Assembly (NCBI RefSeq): GCF_023115465.1
Contig: NZ_CP096034.1
Coordinates: forward strand, 3,534,001-3,598,000
Reading direction: 5' to 3'
Source: Gottfriedia acidiceleris
GTDB taxonomy: Bacteria > Bacillota > Bacilli > Bacillales > Bacillaceae_G
DNA length: 64,000 nucleotides
Shown here piece after piece: positions 54,394-63,413 of the stretch; position 1 is the stretch's first letter, and every line of letters starts with the position of its first letter. The notes under the pieces were generated by a model. It did not search any database and was not told the DNA's origin. It saw nothing but the letters and a program-made list of their open reading frames with translations. The position numbers and the translations under genes were made by a program.

Positions 54394-57300
54394 CTATAAC
54401 TCTACAATATGACCACCATCGAAAAAGTAAAGATATTTAGCTTTAACCTTTTTATCCATCCCCGCTTCAATTGCCTTTGAATAAAGATCGAGTTGAATAC
54501 CATATCTTCTAATTGCTTCTTGCTTCAAGGCATCAATTGTTGCAAATGCACCAGTTCGATCGGTTTTATAATCAATTAATATAACCTCGTCTCCATCAAT
54601 TAAAAGTAAGTCAATGATCCCTTGGATTAATACAACTTCCTCTTCATCTTCCCAATCTTTATAAATTTCATTTGTTGAAACACCATAACTAAATGGTACT
54701 TCGCGCAGATTTTGATTTGCGTTTGCCACTAATTGACCAAGATGTGATTGACAGAATTCAAAAATCTCCAAGCTATTTACAGCTTTTCCTTGCTCTGGGG
54801 TAATTAATTCTTTTAAAACCATATTATTTATCTGATCTATGATTTCTTCATGAGATGAAACAAATTGATAATCTAGATTTTGCATTATAGCATGGGTAGC
54901 AGTTCCTTTTTCAGCTGAGTTCATTTTTTGTTCTGACATAAATTTCGGTCTTTCAAGTGGAAAATCTTTTGTTTTAGTCGCTGTAAAACTTTGACTATAT
55001 GGATCTTCCTCTTGCATTTTTCTTTTTAATTCTGTAACAGATTGTTTTGGTCGATAAAGAGTTGATTGTCTATGATAATATTGCCAGTTTAATTGATTCT
55101 CTAGTTTTTCATGCAGCTCATCATTGTTAATTTGAATCGGTTCCTTTGACTGAAAAGCTTGAAATACTTCGATTTTATTATTTTCCACTTCCTCAGTTTC
55201 CAATGATTGAATTGTAGAAGCATCTACAATAGAATAATTCCAGCGACATGGGTAAAACTGAATTTCATTTTTTGTATGCCACAAATCATCTTCGAGTCTA
55301 ATTGCATTACTAGAATCGTGCCGAATGATAGACGGACCAATCCAATCTAGATAACTTTTAGCACCACTAATAACGTTTAATGGCAGTAGCCATTCTTTAT
55401 GGTTTTCAACTTCCTTCCAATTTTCAATCATTTTTTGTGCATCATTTACCTTACCTACTAAAATAAGCTTTTCTCTTGCACGAGTTAATGCAACATAAAG
55501 AATTCGTAACTCTTCGGAAATTAACTCTGAATGCTCCTTGCGCTTGATTGTTTCCTTCAAAAGAGTTGTATTAGTCGTACGATACGCAGGATGTACAAAA
55601 TTCATACCTAATCCTAATTCCTTTTGTAAAATGAATTTTGCTCTTAAATCCTGCATATTAAATTGCTTAGATGTATTCACGACAAACACGACAGGAAACT
55701 CTAATCCCTTACTTTTATGGATTGTCATCATTTGAACGACATTTTCTTGATCACTTAAAATACGAACCTCATCTAGCTTTTCATCTCTTTCTTGCATACG
55801 ATCTAAAAATCTTAAAAACTGAAATAAACTTCTATAATTTGATTCTTCTAAAACCTTAGCACGATCAAATATCGTAATTAAATTTGCTTGCCTTTGTTTA
55901 CCACCTGGTAACCCTCCGACAAAGTCATAGTATGTAGATTCCTTTAATACCTTCCAAATAAAGATTGAAAGTGTCTCCCTTTTAACGAGTCGTTTCCATT
56001 CCTTTATCTGTGCAAAGAAATTTACTAATTTAATTGAAAGCTGTTTATGACGGTTTTCATAATTATTTAGATAATCTTGACACGCATCGTAAAAGGATCC
56101 ATTTTTATGATTAAGTCTAATCATCGTTAATTCTGGTTCCGAAAGTCCTACAATTGGAGAACGTAGGACAGACGCAAGCGGAATATCCTGAATCGTATTA
56201 TCGATTAGCTTTAATAAATTTAAAAAGACTGCCACTTCAATTGTTTGAAATAAGTCCTTTGATTTCTCCGCATATAATGGTATACCTAGCGCTTTGCATT
56301 CTTCGATATATAAATCAGCATTCGATAATGAACGGCCTAAAATAGCAATATCATTATATTTTACTGGTCTCATTTCTCCAGTCTTTTCCGTTACTAAATA
56401 TTCGCTTTCAACTAAATCCTTTATTCTTCTTGCTACGTATCTTGCCTCAATTTGTTCAAGCTTTTCTTCAACAAGATCATCTTCTTCTTGTTCACTGTAC
56501 TCAGTCACATTTTCTTCTTCATCCGAATTCGTTAATAAGATTAATTCAGCAGCGCAATCTGAGTATTCAGGATAGCTAGCACCTAGCTTTAACATTGCAT
56601 CTTCATCATATTCAATTCCACCAATTTCACTTCCCATGATTTGTTGAAAAATAAAATTGGTTGCATCTAATACTTCCGCTCTACTTCTAAAGTTTTTAGA
56701 AAGATCGATTCTTAAACCAGTTCTTTCATTTTTCTCTTTTTCATATAAATTGTATTTATTTATAAAAAGTTGGGGTTCTGCTAATCGAAAGCGATAGATT
56801 GATTGCTTAACATCTCCAACCATAAAAAGATTACCAGAAGCTCCTGAGCCTTTTGTGATTAATCTTAAAATCGATTCTTGTACATAATTCGTATCTTGGT
56901 ATTCATCTACCAATACTTCGTTAAACTTTTCTTGATAAACTCTTGCAACCGATGAAGGTACTAATAAATCTTTTTCGTCTTTTTCCTTTAAAATTTCAAG
57001 TGCATAGTGTTCTAAATCATTAAAATCTAAAATTCCATTTTCTAATTTTGCTTCTTTAAATAACACGATGAAACGATTAACTAGTTCAATTAACTTTTCA
57101 ACTAGGGGCTTTAATTCACTTATTTGTTTTAATTGAACGTCAATACTTCGATTAAAATACTTATCTTTTAGATCATCAATCTTCTTCTTTACATCTTTTC
57201 GGAAATTCGCTACTAATTCCTTTTTCTGTTGATCTCCCTCTGTCTTTTTAATAGTGGGCAATCGATTAAATACTATTTTTTGTAGACCAACATTAATTTC

Positions 57301-58134
57301 TTCCCATGATTTTTCTGAAGCATAGAATAAACATTCTAAATTACCATACTCTTCTTTAAACACTTCAGCATACTTGATTGGGCCATCAGGACTTTCTATT
57401 ATATTCAATGCTTGTTTATAAGTGTTTATACAAGCAAACATATCATCTTGAATAAATTTCTTAAGCTCTTGAATAAAAGGAATCTCATCAACTGGTTTAC
57501 CGACTACATTATATTGATGAATGAATGCATTTAAAAACTCACTTGGGTTTGGGTTAGAAATTGCATGACGATATAGCTTTAATATTAATTTTGGTAAATC
57601 ATTATCATCTCGATCACTAGTATATCGATCAACTAAATCAAAGAAGACTAAATTAGACTCATCACTGTATTCTGACTCCATCAACTCTTCTAATACTTCA
57701 TCCATCAGTAATTGAATCTCAATTTCTTCTGCAGTACGGAAGTTTGGATCTAATTCTACCATATAGTAATTTGATCGAATGACTTCAGTACAAAAAGAGT
57801 GAATAGTTGAGATTGAAGCTTTATTTAACAAAGACGCTTGTTTCCTTAAATGATCAGATTCAGGATTATTTACAAGTTGTTTCTCTAATGCCATCCCGAT
57901 CCTTTCTTTCATTTCCTGGGCACTTGCTTTTGTAAAAGTAACAACAAGTAATTCATCAACATTTATTGGATTTTCATCACGAATGATTTTTTGAATAATT
58001 CGTTCAACAAGAACAGCCGTCTTTCCAGAACCAGCAGCAGCGGCTACAAGAATATCTGACCCTTCGAAATCGATCGCTTTTTGCTGGTCAACTGTCCATG
58101 TTGTTTTACTTACGTTATTTTCTTCTTTACTCAT
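54394..58134 (-). CDS. addA: ATP-dependent helicase/nuclease subunit A
   Basis: 1246 residues. With AddB it processes double-strand breaks for RecA loading, stopping at Chi. UvrD-type SF1 helicase: Walker A AAAGSGKT at about 32-39, motif II in VDEYQDTN, motif IV QSIYRFR and motif VI LYVALTRAREKLIL. A C-terminal RecB-type nuclease domain (IIDLL...VILIDYKTDR, about 1165-1195) is intact. It overlaps addB by 8 bases. In B. subtilis sbcD-sbcC follow addA; here the split terminator and gerPF do. Confidence 0.97.
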   Translation of the reverse strand: MSKEENNVSKTTWTVDQQKAIDFEGSDILVAAAAGSGKTAVLVERIIQKIIRDENPINVDELLVVTFTKASAQEMKERIGMALEKQLVNNPESDHLRKQASLLNKASISTIHSFCTEVIRSNYYMVELDPNFRTAEEIEIQLLMDEVLEELMESEYSDESNLVFFDLVDRYTSDRDDNDLPKLILKLYRHAISNPNPSEFLNAFIHQYNVVGKPVDEIPFIQELKKFIQDDMFACINTYKQALNIIESPDGPIKYAEVFKEEYGNLECLFYASEKSWEEINVGLQKIVFNRLPTIKKTEGDQQKKELVANFRKDVKKKIDDLKDKYFNRSIDVQLKQISELKPLVEKLIELVNRFIVLFKEAKLENGILDFNDLEHYALEILKEKDEKDLLVPSSVARVYQEKFNEVLVDEYQDTNYVQESILRLITKGSGASGNLFMVGDVKQSIYRFRLAEPQLFINKYNLYEKEKNERTGLRIDLSKNFRSRAEVLDATNFIFQQIMGSEIGGIEYDEDAMLKLGASYPEYSDCAAELILLTNSDEEENVTEYSEQEEDDLVEEKLEQIEARYVARRIKDLVESEYLVTEKTGEMRPVKYNDIAILGRSLSNADLYIEECKALGIPLYAEKSKDLFQTIEVAVFLNLLKLIDNTIQDIPLASVLRSPIVGLSEPELTMIRLNHKNGSFYDACQDYLNNYENRHKQLSIKLVNFFAQIKEWKRLVKRETLSIFIWKVLKESTYYDFVGGLPGGKQRQANLITIFDRAKVLEESNYRSLFQFLRFLDRMQERDEKLDEVRILSDQENVVQMMTIHKSKGLEFPVVFVVNTSKQFNMQDLRAKFILQKELGLGMNFVHPAYRTTNTTLLKETIKRKEHSELISEELRILYVALTRAREKLILVGKVNDAQKMIENWKEVENHKEWLLPLNVISGAKSYLDWIGPSIIRHDSSNAIRLEDDLWHTKNEIQFYPCRWNYSIVDASTIQSLETEEVENNKIEVFQAFQSKEPIQINNDELHEKLENQLNWQYYHRQSTLYRPKQSVTELKRKMQEEDPYSQSFTATKTKDFPLERPKFMSEQKMNSAEKGTATHAIMQNLDYQFVSSHEEIIDQINNMVLKELITPEQGKAVNSLEIFEFCQSHLGQLVANANQNLREVPFSYGVSTNEIYKDWEDEEEVVLIQGIIDLLLIDGDEVILIDYKTDRTGAFATIDALKQEAIRRYGIQLDLYSKAIEAGMDKKVKAKYLYFFDGGHIVEL

Positions 58135-61100
58135 CTTTATTCACCACCTCGATCATTTTTTGTAATGCTTCGCTATCTTCTAAAGGAGGTAGAACACGAT
58201 ATTCATTTCCTTTTACATTTGCATCAAATTGACATACTGATTGGTACGAGCAATATGTACATGGTATTTTATCCTTTTGCTGATATGGATTTGCCTCTAC
58301 AAAGCCTTTATATATTTGCTGACCAGCTTCAGTAAATTTTTGCTTTATATAATTCGTCATCATTGGGTATTGTTCCGGCTTTACCGTTTTTGAATATTTT
58401 GCCATGTACTCTCCGGTTTTTTTAAGCCTAATCGGCACAATTTTTGAAGTGCTTCCGTCTTGAATTAATGCTTCATCCATTAACGTATTACTTTCACGAT
58501 CTTCTAAAAGTAATCCATTCATTTTAAACTTTTTAAAGATTTCATCCTGAATTTCATCGAGTTCAATATTATTTTTAACTTTAACAATCGGATTTTGTAC
58601 ATGGAAATAAAGAATACCAGCCGGGTCCGCGTTTTTTCCAAGTAATGTTGTTGAATTTGCTACAGCTATATCTAAATATGTTAGTAACTGTAAAGCAAGT
58701 CCGTAGTATACATCTGATAATTTTAATTCCTTTTTCGTTGATTTATAATCCAATATTCGTAGGTAATCGCCTTTTTCACTTGTTGCTTTATCAATTCGGT
58801 CAATTCGACCATTTAATACCATTCTTCTCTTCCCATCAATCGGAAGTTCATAAGAATTTAACTTTTTACCTATACCAAAAGGTACTTCTAAAGCAACAGG
58901 GACGAATTTACCTGCATGCTCTTGTTGACTTAAAATTGAGGATACTTTAGCAATAACATCCTTCATTTTTTTCTTTAAAAACATATATCGATTCGTACTT
59001 AGCAAAATCTCACGTTGAAACTTTGGAGAGATTTCATCTACTACTTTTGCTGCTAATTCATCACATTCTGAATTCGTTAAACTACTCCAGCTTTTTCCGG
59101 TCTGTAAAAGATTCTCTCCAATAATTGTTAAAGCACTGTGGAATAATTGACCCATATCAAATGATTCAAACTTATAAATTTCACGTTCTTGTAGCTTGAG
59201 ACCATATCGTGCAAAGTGGGCATATGCGCATTGATGGAAAAGCTCAATTCGTGAAACCGATCCACTCAATTCTTCCCCATATAATTCTGTACTTAAATCT
59301 TCTCCAAGATCTTTCGCAACATTGTTATACATTACACTACTTATTACTTTATACAGTTTATCTTTTGAATCAGAATTTTCTCGTAAAACATTATAAAGCG
59401 TCCACCATAAATCCATATTCGCTTCAGTTTCCTTAGTCGACCAAACTTGAAGCTGAGAGACTAAATTCGTTAACGCTGTATTATAATTTGTAATAGATGT
59501 AAGCTGTTCTTCTACGGAACTAAATGTTAAGTCTCCACTTTCAAAACGTTGATGTATATTTGGAAAAATCGATTTGATCCTTTGAATAAGACTTGATGGG
59601 GCAAGACTTTTCCCATCATCACTTGCTAAAGGATAACTAATGATTAACTCATGACTTGCTCGATTAATTCCAGTATAGATATTAAAATTTTCTACAAATA
59701 ATTGGTGCTTACTTGTTGGTGCTACTTCCACACCAAATGATTGTAAAAACTCTCTGGCAGTGTCGCCTAATAATCCGTCTTCATTAGCCTTCCTTGGAAT
59801 AACCCCTTCATTTACACCAATGATATAAGCACACTTTACATTTTGTAATCTTGAATGATCAAAATCAGCTATGTTTACTTGATCTAATGATGCAGGAACA
59901 TTCGCAAATTGAAGAGATTGAAAACCAGTTTGAAGAATTTCAAAAAATGTTTTACGTGATAGTTTTTCTTCTCCTATTAATTCAACGCATTCATCTAAAA
60001 GTTGAATAAACCCTTTCCAAACTTGCTCATGATCTTTGCTTTCAATTAAATTGGATCGATTTTCTGCCTCATCCTTTAAACGTTGAAGCTTCCTTGAAAT
60101 ATCTACTGATTCAACAAATTCATATAATGCTACACACATTTCTCTCGCATTTTTTGCTTGCTTTAGATTGCTTTGAAATGTAAGAATTGGCTTAACTAAT
60201 AAATCTCTTACTGAATTGATTAATGCCTCGAATTCTAACTCTTCATTTGTTGTCCCTCTATCAATACCTTCAGTTGAGCGATACTTTCGATACTTCCATG
60301 GCTCTTCAACCGTCCACCTTTTTCCTTGCTTACCATACGCTATGCAATAATTCTCAAATAACTCGAGCTGTTCACGATTCTTATCACGATTGCTTTCAAA
60401 TGGATAAACTAATTCAGTTTTATATGCATTAAAAACTGATTCATATCGCCAATTTTTTTGAATGATATCGAAAGTAGCTTGTAAAAACGTAAATAATGGA
60501 TGCGTTAGCATTGAACGCTTTTCTTCTATGAAAATGGGTATTTCGTACGCATGAAAAATAGTTGAAATCAAATGTGAATAGGAATCTCCATTTCTTAAGT
60601 AAATGGCAATATCACGATATCGGTATCCTTGATCACGTACCTTATTAATAATATCTTTTGCAATCCCATTTACTTCGGCTCGACGATTAGATGCCGACAT
60701 AATCTTAATTCCATCTGATTCAAACGAAGGCTTAACTGGTCTGTTATCAAAATTCGTTTCGAAATACTTCAAATCATTCGATTGATTTCTAAAGTTATGA
60801 TGACAAAGAACAGGTTGCTTTATTGTTTTCTTTGTATTTAAAACAATCTCTTTAATTTGTTGATATAGAAGCGCTGGTTTATAAAATAAATTTAATTCAT
60901 GTGGTAAAAAATCATCATATGGTCGATCGAGTGTTAAAGAAAAATTCACCTCACTACAACATCTCAATAGCTCCTCAACTACATTTCGCTCTTGAGGTGC
61001 CAAGTCATAATATCCATCGATATAAATAATGCTGTCTTTTATATAATCACTTTTAGGTAATTCTTGAATCAACAAATTTAAATAGTCTTCTGAATCAAGA

Positions 61101-61633
61101 TACTTATCTTTCATATATGCATTAAAAGCATCAAACACTATTTGTATATCATTTATCTTTTGTTGAATAAAGATATGATCCTTTGATGAATCTTGCTCCA
61201 TTTGTAATATAACGGAAGATAATTCATCTGAAGAAACTTGAAAACCTTTAAACTCAGCAATAAGACCTGTTAGTTCCTTATAAAATCCTTGTCGATCAGC
61301 AACGTGATGAAAAACTTTCAATTCTTCTTTCTTTTCCTCAATAATCTTTCGAAGTATCATTGAAATTCCAATTTCACCAATATGAATCCGACTGATTCCA
61401 CCTGTTTCTTGTAGAACCTTCCATGCTAATCGAGTAAAGCTAAAAACTTGGGAATTAATAATTGCTTTTTTTTCCTGCCTCTTAACTAATTCATATTCCA
61501 TCTGAAAGGTCATTTGGTCAGGTACAATAAAGATGATATTTTTTGTTTCAATCTTTAATCTATCTGTCATTTCATTTAAAATGTGATGCGTTTTTCCACT
61601 TCCTGCACGTCCTAATATAAATTGAAACGCCAT
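58127..61633 (-). CDS. addB: ATP-dependent helicase/nuclease subunit B
   Basis: 1168 residues. P-loop GRAGSGKT at 8-15, degenerate helicase motifs, and a C-terminal nuclease domain (RILDYKST) ringed by four cysteines (FHQCAYAHF and CTYCSYQSVC) for a 4Fe-4S cluster. In B. subtilis this subunit recognises Chi. The preceding region (61634-61765) holds its promoter and the lepB terminator. addB-addA are translationally coupled. Confidence 0.97.
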   Translation of the reverse strand: MAFQFILGRAGSGKTHHILNEMTDRLKIETKNIIFIVPDQMTFQMEYELVKRQEKKAIINSQVFSFTRLAWKVLQETGGISRIHIGEIGISMILRKIIEEKKEELKVFHHVADRQGFYKELTGLIAEFKGFQVSSDELSSVILQMEQDSSKDHIFIQQKINDIQIVFDAFNAYMKDKYLDSEDYLNLLIQELPKSDYIKDSIIYIDGYYDLAPQERNVVEELLRCCSEVNFSLTLDRPYDDFLPHELNLFYKPALLYQQIKEIVLNTKKTIKQPVLCHHNFRNQSNDLKYFETNFDNRPVKPSFESDGIKIMSASNRRAEVNGIAKDIINKVRDQGYRYRDIAIYLRNGDSYSHLISTIFHAYEIPIFIEEKRSMLTHPLFTFLQATFDIIQKNWRYESVFNAYKTELVYPFESNRDKNREQLELFENYCIAYGKQGKRWTVEEPWKYRKYRSTEGIDRGTTNEELEFEALINSVRDLLVKPILTFQSNLKQAKNAREMCVALYEFVESVDISRKLQRLKDEAENRSNLIESKDHEQVWKGFIQLLDECVELIGEEKLSRKTFFEILQTGFQSLQFANVPASLDQVNIADFDHSRLQNVKCAYIIGVNEGVIPRKANEDGLLGDTAREFLQSFGVEVAPTSKHQLFVENFNIYTGINRASHELIISYPLASDDGKSLAPSSLIQRIKSIFPNIHQRFESGDLTFSSVEEQLTSITNYNTALTNLVSQLQVWSTKETEANMDLWWTLYNVLRENSDSKDKLYKVISSVMYNNVAKDLGEDLSTELYGEELSGSVSRIELFHQCAYAHFARYGLKLQEREIYKFESFDMGQLFHSALTIIGENLLQTGKSWSSLTNSECDELAAKVVDEISPKFQREILLSTNRYMFLKKKMKDVIAKVSSILSQQEHAGKFVPVALEVPFGIGKKLNSYELPIDGKRRMVLNGRIDRIDKATSEKGDYLRILDYKSTKKELKLSDVYYGLALQLLTYLDIAVANSTTLLGKNADPAGILYFHVQNPIVKVKNNIELDEIQDEIFKKFKMNGLLLEDRESNTLMDEALIQDGSTSKIVPIRLKKTGEYMAKYSKTVKPEQYPMMTNYIKQKFTEAGQQIYKGFVEANPYQQKDKIPCTYCSYQSVCQFDANVKGNEYRVLPPLEDSEALQKMIEVVNKDE

Positions 61634-61743
61634 ATAATTCCCCCCTTAATGTATTAGAATAATGGTTGTTTTTTTCAGTAAAATTGTTTTGTTGATTTTC
61701 ATTTCAACGTCTCGTTTATATTACAATCTAATGTGTAATTAAT

Positions 61744-61771
61744 AAGAAAAGCCCCCATAAGGAGCTTATTT
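61744..61771 (-). terminator. Terminator of lepB
   Basis: AAGCTCC...GGGGGCTTTT arms with T-rich tail, minus strand. Confidence 0.7.
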
Positions 61772-62317
61772 GTTAAAATTCGTATTCAAACTTGAAAGCG
61801 GCCAATAAAGTAGGTCGACCTTCCCTACAATTTTATCAATTTTTACAAATCCAAACAAACGACTGTCATAACTTTTTGGTCGATTGTCCCCTTCAACAAA
61901 AACATAGCCAGGTGGAACTTTCGTTTTACCTGTAACTTCGTTTAAATTAAAATCAGGTGTAAAAGTTGTTCCTTTTAAAGAACTCTTGTAATCATTTAAA
62001 TATGGTTCATTCCATTTTTTATTGTTAACATAAAGCTGATCATCTTTATATTCGATTGTATCTCCAGGTAAACCAATGACACGTTTAACATAATCTTCTT
62101 GCTTATTTGCATGAAATACAATTACATCAAATCTGTTAATATCACCAATTTCATATCCAAATTTATTAATAACTAGTAGGTTTCCATCCTTTAAAGTTGG
62201 CATCATAGATTCTCCATCAACTACATATGTAGAAAATAAGAACGTTCTTACAATAAAAGCAATTGCGATCCCAATAATGATCGCTTTTCCCCAGTCTAAT
62301 ACTTCTTTTCTTAGCAT
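61766..62317 (-). CDS. lepB: Type I signal peptidase (SipS-like)
   Basis: 183 residues, one N-terminal membrane helix (about 9-28). Cleaves signal peptides of secreted proteins on the outer face of the membrane. Catalytic Ser37 (GESMMPTL) and Lys78 (DYVKRVIGLPGD) are in place, with GDNRPKSYDSR as the third motif. A sipV-type gene precedes addB in B. subtilis. GGGAGAGAG precedes the ATG. Confidence 0.95.
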   Translation of the reverse strand: MLRKEVLDWGKAIIIGIAIAFIVRTFLFSTYVVDGESMMPTLKDGNLLVINKFGYEIGDINRFDVIVFHANKQEDYVKRVIGLPGDTIEYKDDQLYVNNKKWNEPYLNDYKSSLKGTTFTPDFNLNEVTGKTKVPPGYVFVEGDNRPKSYDSRLFGFVKIDKIVGKVDLLYWPLSSLNTNFNK

Positions 62318-62350
62318 AAAGTTGCTCTCTCCCTTTTGAGTAATAATGCT

Positions 62351-62992
62351 TTATTGCTCATCAGATGATTCAGACGCACTCTTTTTCTCTGTTGTTTTTT
62401 CTTTGATGTCCATACGTTTCTCAATCACTTTTCCAACAATCCATAATACGAATATAAAAATTCCTATGTACAATGCTTTAATCGGCTTTTGAAATACTGA
62501 AGTTAAATCTTTCCCTAAATAACTAATCATCGCGATCATCGTAAACTTTCCAAGTACTAATGCGATTAGAAATTGTGATATTTTGATACGTGACAGACCA
62601 GCTACTATATTTATTAAAAAAGATGGTGAAAATGGAAACGCAAACATAATAAAAATTGGACCAAATCCCCTTTTTTCAATCCACCCTATTGATGATTCTA
62701 CTTTCTTATGCTTACTTACAAATGAAAAAAATCGTTTCTGACCAAATTTTCTAACAACATAGAATAGTAAAATGGAACCTAAGCAAGAACCAATCCATGA
62801 ATATAAAAAACCTAATAGTGGCCCAAATGCTGCTGCATTAGCAAATACAAAAATGACCAAAGGTAGAACTGGACAAATTGCTTCAATAAAAGGGATTGAT
62901 ATTCCAACTAATGGACCATAATCTTTGTATTGTTGAATGAGATGTAAAAAATGTTCTTCTGTAAAAAAAGCCTTTAAGTCAAAAACGTTCAT
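62351..62992 (-). CDS. TVP38/TMEM64 (VTT-domain) membrane protein (YhjE-like)
   Basis: 213 residues, about five membrane helices. The VTT motif region F-P-F-S-P-S-F-L-I-N near residue 115 and the preceding G-x-x-x-G helices define the DedA/VTT fold. The C terminus is a charged tail. Members are thought to act in membrane lipid or undecaprenyl phosphate handling. Its stop lies 33 bases before lepB, so one operon. Same neighbour as in B. subtilis (yhjE-sipV). Confidence 0.85.
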   Translation of the reverse strand: MNVFDLKAFFTEEHFLHLIQQYKDYGPLVGISIPFIEAICPVLPLVIFVFANAAAFGPLLGFLYSWIGSCLGSILLFYVVRKFGQKRFFSFVSKHKKVESSIGWIEKRGFGPIFIMFAFPFSPSFLINIVAGLSRIKISQFLIALVLGKFTMIAMISYLGKDLTSVFQKPIKALYIGIFIFVLWIVGKVIEKRMDIKEKTTEKKSASESSDEQ

Positions 62993-63201
62993 TTAAATAT
63001 GAATCTCTCCTTAAGCCGTATTTCTAAATAGATATCCTTACTGTTAACATTATCACATATAACTATTTATTCAATAATAATAAATGATTCTAACTAGTAT
63101 TTTTGTAATAATTTGACTGATTATCTTATAAAAAAATTTTTACTAATTTGTTCCTAAATAATGCTTAATGTAATTCTAATAAACTATTTTAAAAATAAAT
63201 A

Positions 63202-63237
63202 AAAAAACTACTTCACTGGATGGAAAAGTAGTTTTTT
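63202..63237 (-). terminator. Terminator bordering the dispersed repeat near the window end
   Basis: AAAAAACTACTT and AAAGTAGTTTTTT arms. On the minus strand it would end the FAD oxidoreductase gene. Confidence 0.75.
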
Positions 63238-63400
63238 CATTCATTGAAATAGAATTTGTAAATTTAATAAGTAACATCATGTTGATTACTACTACAGGGT
63301 GCTCGCTTTTTTAGTTGAGAGAGATGTGAGCTCTTCGGAACGCCTGCGGGGTCTCACCCTTCTTTCTTTTCCCATAGGAGTAAAGTTTAACAAAGCCTAT
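63238..63400 (+). repeat. Decayed dispersed element docked at a terminator
   Basis: It begins CATTCATTGAAATAG right at the hairpin edge, close to CATGCTGTTGAAAAAC of copy 1. It then has ATGTTGATTACTACTACAGG, TGCTCGCTTTT, GCCTGCGGGGTCTCACCC and CCCATAGGAGT. The far end runs into the FAD gene stop region and no second hairpin is seen. Confidence 0.75.
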
Positions 63401-63413
63401 ATGTTCAATTGAA

